The position numbers and the translations under genes are program-made. The notes below the pieces were generated by a model, which was given only the letters and a program-made list of their open reading frames with translations, was not told the origin of the DNA and searched no databases. Below are positions 1 to 4,831 of a DNA stretch of 8,215 nucleotides, one piece after another; the stretch's first letter is position 1, and each line of letters opens with the position of its first letter. Source of the DNA: Coprococcus sp. (GTDB taxonomy: Bacteria > Bacillota > Clostridia > Lachnospirales > Lachnospiraceae); assembly GCA_016297325.1 (NCBI GenBank), contig JAEDGW010000113.1, positions 1-8,215 on the forward strand, read 5' to 3'.

Positions 1-72
1 AGAAGAGCTAAGATTTACTACTTACGTTCAAGAGTTGGTAAGGCAGCAAAGGTTAAAGAGCTTGTTAAATAA
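1..72 (+). CDS. rplS: Ribosomal protein L19, C-terminal end (partial)
   Basis: The window opens inside a gene. Frame 1 reads 23 codons and then TAA at 70-72, giving a basic tail that begins RRAKIYYLRSRVGKAAKVKE. This matches the conserved C-terminus of bacterial ribosomal protein L19 (the RRAKLYYLR..GKAA pattern), a 50S protein located at the interface with the 30S subunit. The start and most of the protein lie upstream of the window. The position fits the usual Firmicutes order, in which rplS (after rpsP, rimM and trmD) precedes a signal peptidase gene and ylqF/rbgA. A strong terminator follows directly, so this is probably the last gene of the ribosomal-protein transcript. The identification rests on only 23 residues, but the motif is distinctive. 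Confidence 0.9.
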   Translation, partial: RRAKIYYLRSRVGKAAKVKELVK

Positions 73-97
73 TTTAGCTTGTGATGTAGAAACCATG

Positions 98-129
98 ATG
101 GCTGGAGTATTCATACTCCAGCCATTTTT
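98..129 (+). terminator. Intrinsic terminator after rplS
   Basis: A perfect 12-bp stem (98-109 paired with 114-125) with a four-base TTCA loop is followed directly by a T run (125-129). The stem core GGCTGGAG/CTCCAGCC is GC-rich. It lies 26 bases after the rplS stop and has every hallmark of a Rho-independent terminator. Only 37 bases remain before the next gene, and no convincing -35/-10 pair is visible there. Confidence 0.93.
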
Positions 130-166
130 GAAATAGTGCATTATTTTTTGCCTGTGAGGGAATTAG

Positions 167-739
167 ATGAGCGAGAGACATGACAGAATTCGGAGAATAA
201 GAAGAGAACGCCGTCGTCAGAGAAGACAGCAGAGATCATTCAAGAAGTCAGTAAAAGGCATATTTACATGGAGTATAGTTGTTCTGACGGCAGCCATACT
301 TGGATATGGATTTGTAGTATTTGGATTTCAAAAGGTATACATGGTGGGACCGTCTATGGATCCTACATTAAAGGATGGACAGGATTATACAGTTAATCAG
401 ATTGTTTATCTGGCTGGGTCGCCGGATAGATATGATGTGGTTGCGTATAGAACTGTAGATAATCAGAATAAATACTATTCTATAAAGAGAGTGATAGGAC
501 TTCCGGGTGAGACTGTACTTATCCAGAACGGACAGGTTTATATAAATGGAAATCCTCTGTCTGACCGCCCGGTTGAGGCTGAGATAAGAACAGCAGGGCT
601 TGCAGAGTCAGGTGTGACACTTGGTGAGAACGAGTATTTTGTCCTCGGCGACAATCCTGATGACAGTCAGGATTCAAGGTATCCAAGTGTTGGAAACATA
701 AAAAAGAGTGAAATACTCGGAAGAATAAAGGTTAAATAA
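167..739 (+). CDS. lepB: Type I signal peptidase (short form)
   Basis: The 190-residue protein is a serine/lysine (S26) signal peptidase that cleaves signal peptides from exported proteins at the outer face of the membrane. The N-terminus is strikingly cationic: 12 of residues 4-23 are arginine. One membrane anchor follows (about 31-54), then the extracytoplasmic catalytic domain. Box B is SMDPTL (63-68) with nucleophile Ser63, box C is RYDVV (88-92), box D is KRVIGLPGE (107-115) with general base Lys107, and box E is GDNPDDSQDSR (161-171). The length is normal for Gram-positive SipS-type enzymes. The ATG at 167 is preceded by GAGGG (156-160) six bases upstream. The rbgA gene starts 10 bases after the stop, so the two are surely co-transcribed. 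A second, longer paralogue lies beyond rbgA. The family assignment is secure; the preferred substrates cannot be read from the sequence. Confidence 0.96.
   Translation: MSERHDRIRRIRRERRRQRRQQRSFKKSVKGIFTWSIVVLTAAILGYGFVVFGFQKVYMVGPSMDPTLKDGQDYTVNQIVYLAGSPDRYDVVAYRTVDNQNKYYSIKRVIGLPGETVLIQNGQVYINGNPLSDRPVEAEIRTAGLAESGVTLGENEYFVLGDNPDDSQDSRYPSVGNIKKSEILGRIKVK
485..517 (+). repeat. Direct repeat copy 1: conserved box D of the signal peptidase genes
   Basis: This 33-base stretch encoding the KRVIGLPGETV region matches 2335-2367 in the second signal peptidase gene at 30 of 33 positions (differences at 493, 505 and 508). It reflects the shared catalytic box D of paralogues and is not a mobile repeat. 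The two copies are in the same orientation, 1850 bases apart, with rbgA between them. Confidence 0.8.
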
Positions 740-744
740 AGGAG
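738..744 (+). promoter_or_regulatory. Ribosome binding site of rbgA overlapping the lepB stop
   Basis: AAAGGAG lies five bases before the ATG at 750 and shares its first two bases with the TAA stop of the upstream signal peptidase gene (737-739). This layout favours translational coupling. The same arrangement recurs at 1588-1594. Confidence 0.85.
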
Positions 745-749
745 CTTTT

Positions 750-1589
750 ATGAATATACAATGGTATCCTGGCCATATGACAAAGGCCAGACGTATGATG
801 CAGGAAGATATAAAACTGATCGATGTCGTGATCGAGCTTGTCGACGCCCGAATTCCATTTAGCAGTAAGAATCCGGATATTGACGATCTTGCCAGGAACA
901 AATACAGACTGATACTGCTGAACAAGACTGATCTTGCAGATGATTCTGTGACGGCAAAGTGGGAGAATTATTATAAAGAAAAGGGATTTGCAGTTGCACG
1001 TATCAATGCCAGGGATGGCATGGGCATGAAGGGTATTGATAAGATAGTTCAGGAAGCGTGTCGTGAGAAGATCGAAAGGGACAGGAAACGAGGAATCATA
1101 AACAGACCGATAAGGGCTATGATAGTCGGTATCCCGAACGTCGGCAAATCCACATTTATCAATTCCTATGCAAGAAAGGCGTGTACAAAGGTTGGAAACA
1201 AGCCTGGAGTTACCAAGGGAAAACAGTGGATAAGACTTGGAAAGAACATAGAACTTCTTGACACTCCTGGAATCCTGTGGCCTAAGTTTGACGATGAAGC
1301 AGTGGGACTTAGACTTGCATTCATCGGTTCTATCAACGATGAGATATTGAATATTACAGATATTTCAATTGAATTAATTAAATTTTTACACAGTAACTAT
1401 TGTAATACATTAGCTCAAAGGTATAATATTGAAAGTGCTGATGATCCGGTCAAAGCTTTGACTGAGATAGCAGAAAAGAGACAGTGTATTAAAAAGGGTG
1501 GCGAACTGGATTACGATAAAGCTGCAGCTCTGATACTGGATGATTTCAGATCAGGAAAGCTTGGAAAGATCACTCTGGAGACACCTTAA
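750..1589 (+). CDS. rbgA: Ribosome biogenesis GTPase RbgA (YlqF)
   Basis: The 279-residue protein is a circularly permuted GTPase of the YlqF/RbgA family, which in Bacillus subtilis drives late 50S subunit assembly. The N-terminus carries the family signature WYPGHM (5-10), including His9, the residue implicated in GTP hydrolysis in B. subtilis RbgA. The permuted motif order is visible: G4 NKTD (58-61) and a G5-like INAR (85-88) come before the G1 P-loop GIPNVGKST (127-135), the G2 region around PGVTKG (152-157) and G3 DTPG (171-174). A C-terminal helical domain (about 195-279) should contact rRNA. The length is normal. The strong AAAGGAG fixes the start at 750. The gene sits between two signal peptidase genes and downstream of rplS, as in many Firmicutes. 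Codons for residues 198-230 are unusually AT-rich compared with the rest of the gene. Confidence 0.97.
   Translation: MNIQWYPGHMTKARRMMQEDIKLIDVVIELVDARIPFSSKNPDIDDLARNKYRLILLNKTDLADDSVTAKWENYYKEKGFAVARINARDGMGMKGIDKIVQEACREKIERDRKRGIINRPIRAMIVGIPNVGKSTFINSYARKACTKVGNKPGVTKGKQWIRLGKNIELLDTPGILWPKFDDEAVGLRLAFIGSINDEILNITDISIELIKFLHSNYCNTLAQRYNIESADDPVKALTEIAEKRQCIKKGGELDYDKAAALILDDFRSGKLGKITLETP
1400..1427 (+). promoter_or_regulatory. Possible internal promoter inside rbgA
   Basis: TTGTAA (1400-1405) and a perfect TATAAT (1422-1427) are separated by 16 bases, a sigma-A-like layout, inside a very AT-rich part of rbgA. Transcription would begin near 1434 and reach the second signal peptidase gene at 1600. 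TATAAT is expected by chance several times in a window of this composition and the -35 box matches at only 4 of 6 bases, so this is a weak call. Confidence 0.25.
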
Positions 1590-1594
1590 AGGAG
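1588..1594 (+). promoter_or_regulatory. Ribosome binding site deciding the start of the second signal peptidase
   Basis: AAAGGAG lies five bases before the ATG at 1600 and overlaps the rbgA TAA stop (1587-1589). An in-frame ATG at 1540 lies inside rbgA and has no comparable site, so 1600 is the chosen start. Confidence 0.88.
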
Positions 1595-1599
1595 ATTAC

Positions 1600-2628
1600 A
1601 TGAGCGAAGAGAACAAGAATGTAACTGATGCTCTGAATGAAATATTTGATGACGACCCTGCCAAAAAGGCCAGGGATAAAGAGATAGCGAAATATGAGAA
1701 AAAGCGTCAGAAAGCGATAGAGAGAGAACAGAAAAAGCTTGCAAAAAAGAAAAAATCGGATGTTGAGAGCGTAGAATCTTCGGATGCGTCCGGCGATAAG
1801 GGCGATGGTACAGATGAAAAGAAGTCTGACACAGCCTGGTCATGGGACAGGGCTGTTGCTGAAAATGGCGGCAAACCTGTTGCAGTTGATGTCAAAAAGG
1901 AGATCAATGATAAGGCAGAAGATGGAGATTCTGCTTCATCTGATTCAAAGCAATCGGGTTCTGATTCATCTGATTCCGGCATCAAGGCTGATGCTGATTC
2001 ATCCACAGATGAAGAATTAGATGAAAAGGCTATAAAGAAAAAACTTAAGGAAGAGAAGAAGCAGGCGAAGAAAGCTGCAAAAGCAGAGAAAGAGATCAAT
2101 ATTGTCAAAGATCTCATATCTTTATGTATATATATACTTATAGTCATAGGTATATGCTGGACGGTTCTCACATATATAGGTCAGAGAACTGAGGTTAGCG
2201 GTGAGTCGATGAGCAACACTCTTCACAGCGGAGATACTCTGTGGATAGATAAGCTCGAGTATGAATTTGGCTCTCCTAAGAGATTTGATGTGGTTGTATT
2301 CCCTTATGGGGATGATGACGAGACTTTCTATATTAAGAGAGTTATAGGACTTCCTGGAGAGACTGTATATATAGATGAAGATGGAGTTATCTATATAAAT
2401 GGCGAAGAACTCCAGGGTGATATCTATGGCAGGGAGACGATAGCTGAGGATAAGCGCGGCGTTGCCTCCGAGGAGATCACACTTGGCGAGGACGAATATT
2501 TTGTTCTCGGAGACAATAGAAACAACAGCCGTGACAGCCGTGTGGCTGATGTCGGCAACATACATAAGAAGGATATTATAGGAAGGGCTGTTTTCAGGTT
2601 TACCGGAGGATTTGGTAAGATCGAGTAG
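1600..2628 (+). CDS. lepB: Type I signal peptidase with long charged N-terminal extension
   Basis: The 342-residue protein is an S26 signal peptidase. About 165 residues precede the single membrane segment (about 168-193), compared with about 30 in the neighbouring paralogue. This cytoplasmic part begins with a Lys/Glu-rich, probably helical or coiled-coil stretch (about 21-52), continues through an Asp/Ser-rich low-complexity linker (about 53-140, with SDSSDSG at 121-127) and ends in a second Lys-rich helix (about 141-166). The catalytic domain is intact: box B SMSNTL (203-208) with Ser203, box C RFDVV (228-232), box D KRVIGLPGE (246-254) with Lys246, and box E GDNRNNSRDSR (304-314). Both catalytic residues being present argues for an active enzyme. 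The function of the extension is unknown; a role in anchoring or partner binding is only a guess. The gene starts 11 bases after the rbgA stop and ends just before a hairpin. Confidence 0.94.
   Translation: MSEENKNVTDALNEIFDDDPAKKARDKEIAKYEKKRQKAIEREQKKLAKKKKSDVESVESSDASGDKGDGTDEKKSDTAWSWDRAVAENGGKPVAVDVKKEINDKAEDGDSASSDSKQSGSDSSDSGIKADADSSTDEELDEKAIKKKLKEEKKQAKKAAKAEKEINIVKDLISLCIYILIVIGICWTVLTYIGQRTEVSGESMSNTLHSGDTLWIDKLEYEFGSPKRFDVVVFPYGDDDETFYIKRVIGLPGETVYIDEDGVIYINGEELQGDIYGRETIAEDKRGVASEEITLGEDEYFVLGDNRNNSRDSRVADVGNIHKKDIIGRAVFRFTGGFGKIE
1935..1976 (+). repeat. In-frame short repeats coding the Asp/Ser linker
   Basis: The 12-mer TTCATCTGATTC occurs at 1935-1946 and again at 1965-1976, exactly 30 bases apart and so in the same reading phase. 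A related CTGATTCATC occurs at 1961-1970 and 1994-2003. These encode the Ser/Asp-rich linker of the signal peptidase extension. Slippage or unequal recombination would change the linker length without breaking the frame. Confidence 0.7.
2335..2367 (+). repeat. Direct repeat copy 2: conserved box D of the signal peptidase genes
   Basis: This is the partner of 485-517, identical at 30 of 33 bases (differences at 2343, 2355 and 2358), and encodes the Lys246 region of the second signal peptidase. Confidence 0.8.
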
Positions 2629-2636
2629 CCTGTATT

Positions 2637-2677
2637 AACAGGGGCCGCTGCCGAGCGATGGCAACAGCCCCTGTTTT
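2637..2677 (+). terminator. GC-rich hairpin with short T run between lepB and rnhB
   Basis: A 9-bp outer stem (2637-2645 with 2667-2675, core CAGGGGC/GCCCCTG) encloses mismatches and a further 4-bp stem (2649-2652 with 2660-2663) with loop 2653-2659. It ends in TTTT (2674-2677). It begins nine bases after the signal peptidase stop, as a terminator would. The T run is short and overlaps the stem, and the rnhB ribosome binding site begins at 2680, so it may be a partial terminator or attenuator and not a full stop. Confidence 0.7.
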
Positions 2678-2679
2678 GC

Positions 2680-2686
2680 GGAGGAG
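2680..2686 (+). promoter_or_regulatory. Ribosome binding site of rnhB next to a hairpin
   Basis: GGAGGAG lies just before the ATG at 2689 and only two bases after the T run of the preceding hairpin. No room for a promoter exists between hairpin and gene, so rnhB translation depends on transcripts that read through that structure or start within or before it. Confidence 0.75.
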
Positions 2687-2688
2687 AA

Positions 2689-3444
2689 ATGGCGAGTATA
2701 GCTGAAGTGAAACGAATGTTTGCCGAGACAGACGTTCAGAATTATGAAGAAATTATAGAAAAATTTGTATCCGATGACAGAGATGGTGTAAAAAAACTTG
2801 TGAAATCGGCTGAAAAGAAGCTGGATGCATACCGCAGTGAGCTTGAAAGGTCTTACAAGATGTTCCAGTTTGAGAGAGAATTTGCTGACAGAAAGTATAT
2901 ATGTGGTATCGACGAGGTTGGCCGCGGACCACTTGCCGGCCCTGTAGTTGCCGCTGCAGTTGTTCTTCCAAAGGATTGTGATATTTTGTACCTCAACGAT
3001 TCAAAGCAGCTCTCAGCGAAGAAGAGAGAGGCTTTATATGATGAGATAATGGAAAAAGCGGTGTCTGTCGGAGTTGGAATGGCTGATCAGGACGTTATCG
3101 ATGATATAAATATTCTGAATGCAGACTATGAAGCCATGAGACAGGCTATATCAAAGCTTTCGGTTAAGCCGGATATCCTTCTCAATGATGCTGTGAATAT
3201 TCCCGGCGTAGATATACCTCAGAAGGGGATAATAAAGGGAGACACTCTTTCTGCATCCATTGCGGCTGCAAGCATCATTGCAAAGGTCACAAGGGACAGA
3301 CTTATGGTGGAGTACGACAGTATCTATCCGGGATATGGATTTGCGAGAAATATGGGATATGGAACTGCAGAGCATATAGCTGCACTTAAGGACATGGGGC
3401 CTTGTGCCATACATAGAAGAAGTTTTATAGGCAATTTTGTATAG
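2689..3444 (+). CDS. rnhB: Ribonuclease HII
   Basis: The 251-residue protein is an RNase HII, which cuts the RNA strand of RNA-DNA hybrids and begins removal of ribonucleotides misincorporated into DNA. The signature GIDEVGRGPLAGPVV (73-87) supplies catalytic Asp75 and Glu76. Asp167 (in LLNDAV) and Asp185 (in IKGDTLSASIAAASIIAKVTR) complete the DEDD metal-binding set. The active-site tyrosine and the C-terminal GYGT..H region (363 to about 230 in family terms) are represented here by MGYGTAEH. A 70-residue helical N-terminal extension precedes the core, as in B. subtilis RNase HII, so the length is normal for Firmicutes. The ATG at 2689 has a strong ribosome binding site. The gene is followed by yraN after 68 bases, a common pairing. 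Confidence 0.97.
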   Translation: MASIAEVKRMFAETDVQNYEEIIEKFVSDDRDGVKKLVKSAEKKLDAYRSELERSYKMFQFEREFADRKYICGIDEVGRGPLAGPVVAAAVVLPKDCDILYLNDSKQLSAKKREALYDEIMEKAVSVGVGMADQDVIDDINILNADYEAMRQAISKLSVKPDILLNDAVNIPGVDIPQKGIIKGDTLSASIAAASIIAKVTRDRLMVEYDSIYPGYGFARNMGYGTAEHIAALKDMGPCAIHRRSFIGNFV

Positions 3445-3512
3445 CGTTTTTATAAGACGGTTTTTCGAAGATTTTGTGACAAGAAAGGTTTACTTTATAT
3501 AGAAAGGGATAT

Positions 3513-3875
3513 ATGTACAACAGCAGGAGCATAGGCACGGAATATGAAAATATTGCTGCCGCTTATCTGACCAGCAAGGGATATGCGATACTTGCCAGAA
3601 ATTACAGGATATCGTCCGGTGAGATAGATATCGTGGCGGAAAAAGACGGATATATTGTGTTTACCGAGGTGAAGTACCGCTCAAATCTTAAGAATGGTAC
3701 GCCGGAGGAGGCTGTGGATGCGAATAAGCAGAGACAGATATCCAGAGTAGCTTTACATTTTCTGAAACACAAGGGATACGGAGTTGATGTCGGTGTGAGA
3801 TTTGATGTGATAACTGTCATGGAGGAGAATATACATCATATTGAGAATGCATTTGAGTATTCGTGGTATAATTGA
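3513..3875 (+). CDS. yraN: YraN family (UPF0102) putative endonuclease-fold protein
   Basis: The 120-residue protein matches the UPF0102/YraN family: an N-terminal GTEYENIAAAYL helix (8-19), GYAILARNYR (23-32), GEIDIVA (36-42) and FTEVKYR (50-56). GEID with the EVK motif (Glu37, Asp39, Glu52, Lys54) matches the metal-binding pattern of the restriction-endonuclease-like fold, related to Holliday junction resolvases. A nuclease role is predicted for the family, but I know of no firmly established function. The length is typical. The start at 3513 follows AAAGGG (3503-3508) by four bases. Its position after rnhB suggests a nucleic acid maintenance role, though that is only guilt by association. 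The last codons contain a possible promoter -10 element for the next gene. Confidence 0.93.
   Translation: MYNSRSIGTEYENIAAAYLTSKGYAILARNYRISSGEIDIVAEKDGYIVFTEVKYRSNLKNGTPEEAVDANKQRQISRVALHFLKHKGYGVDVGVRFDVITVMEENIHHIENAFEYSWYN
3864..3872 (+). promoter_or_regulatory. Possible extended -10 promoter element upstream of pgeF
   Basis: TGGTATAAT is a perfect extended -10 (TGnTATAAT) lying over the last codons of yraN. Transcription would start near 3879 and give a leader of about 70 bases before pgeF. The nearest -35-like hexamer, TTGAGA at 3841-3846, is 20 bases away, which is too far for a classical promoter, but extended -10 promoters can work without a good -35. Confidence 0.38.
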
Positions 3876-3949
3876 CGTTGCTGGTATATGTTGCAAGGTT
3901 ATCACAGATACGAGTTAATATAGCTTAAATATTACGGAGCAGTTGTTTT

Positions 3950-4792
3950 ATGAAAGAAATAAAATATATCAGACAGGGAAATGCAACCCATCTGCACAAC
4001 AAAGATGGTGTTTTATATATTACATTTGACAAATTGGATAAGGCTGGTGTTGTTCATGGATTTTCAACCAGGATGGGCGGTGTCAGCGAAGGATATCTGG
4101 GGACTATGAACCTCAGTTTTCACAGAGGTGATGATCCGGATGCGGTCATGGAAAACCACAAAAGATTTGCATATGCCATAGGGTATGATTACAGAAAGCT
4201 TGTGTTCTCGGATCAGGTGCACAAGACTGATATATATAAGGTAACTGAGAAAGATGCCGGCAAGGGAATTATCAGGGAGTCAGACATCAGGGAGATCGAT
4301 GGCCTCATGACGAATGTCCCTGGCATCCCTCTCATGACATTTTACGCAGACTGCGTGCCGGTGTTCTTTTATGATCCGGTGAAGAAGGTCGTTGCGATGA
4401 ATCACTCTGGCTGGAAGGGTACAGTGGCAAAGATAAGCAGATGTATGATTTCCCGCCTTAAAGAGGAATATGGCACAGATGCGTCTGATCTGATATGCGC
4501 TGTAGGCCCGTCTATATGCAAAGATTGCTATGAGGTGAGTCAGGATGTAGCAGATCAATTTATGGATGCTTATACGAAAGCTCAGGTGGATGAAATTGTG
4601 TATGATAAGGGAGATGGCAAGTATCTTCTTGATCTGCATAGGGCAAATTATTATAATTTGGTTGATTCCGGTGTTCTGCCTGAAAAAATTGATGTGACAA
4701 ATATATGTACGTGTTGCAACAGCGACGTATTATTCTCACACAGAGCTAGCCATGGACTCAGAGGAAATCTTGGCGCAGTCATCATGCTCTGA
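3950..4792 (+). CDS. pgeF: Laccase-domain protein, PgeF/YfiH family
   Basis: The 280-residue protein belongs to the DUF152/YfiH family, named peptidoglycan editing factor after the E. coli member. Relatives, including human FAMIN/LACC1, are reported to act as purine nucleoside phosphorylases and adenosine deaminases, so the true substrate here is uncertain. The family's metal site is intact: SDQVH (His91), YADCVPV (Cys135) and NHSGWKGT (His152). Other hallmarks are HGFSTRMGG (36-44), GPSI (186-189) followed by CKDCYEV (190-196), and the C-terminal FSHRA..GLRGN.GA region. Additional cysteines cluster at 253-256 (CTCC). The length is about the family norm. GGAG (3936-3939) lies ten bases before the ATG. 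It is 74 bases from yraN and may have its own promoter; the next gene follows after 39 bases with no terminator between. Confidence 0.95.
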   Translation: MKEIKYIRQGNATHLHNKDGVLYITFDKLDKAGVVHGFSTRMGGVSEGYLGTMNLSFHRGDDPDAVMENHKRFAYAIGYDYRKLVFSDQVHKTDIYKVTEKDAGKGIIRESDIREIDGLMTNVPGIPLMTFYADCVPVFFYDPVKKVVAMNHSGWKGTVAKISRCMISRLKEEYGTDASDLICAVGPSICKDCYEVSQDVADQFMDAYTKAQVDEIVYDKGDGKYLLDLHRANYYNLVDSGVLPEKIDVTNICTCCNSDVLFSHRASHGLRGNLGAVIML

Positions 4793-4831
4793 TGGGATTT
4801 TCTGTAAACATGAAATGAATATGAGGTTGGT

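Noticed and set aside
1540..1599. Longer N-terminus for the second signal peptidase starting at the ATG at 1540
   Set aside because: It lies inside rbgA, has no good ribosome binding site, and the ATG at 1600 has an ideal AAAGGAG spaced by five bases, the same junction layout as at 738-750.
1707..2171. Open frame of 154 codons on the minus strand opposite the signal peptidase extension
   Set aside because: Phe/Ser-rich low-complexity product that is the mirror of Lys/Glu/Asp/Ser codons on the other strand; no ribosome binding site or family resemblance.
3445..3465. Small hairpin (3445-3450 with 3454-3459) followed by GTTTTT after rnhB, a possible terminator
   Set aside because: Only six pairs, two of them G-C and one G-T, with a three-base loop; too weak to call a terminator and yraN follows closely.
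3476..3503. Possible promoter GTGACA ... TATAGA before yraN
   Set aside because: The -10 matches at only 4 of 6 bases and overlaps the yraN ribosome binding site, leaving no room for a normal transcript start.
4629..4657. Promoter-like TTGATC-N17-TATAAT inside pgeF, upstream of the DUF512 gene
   Set aside because: Spacing is good, but the -35 matches at only 4 of 6 bases, the site is deep within coding sequence, and TATAAT is expected several times by chance in a window this AT-rich.
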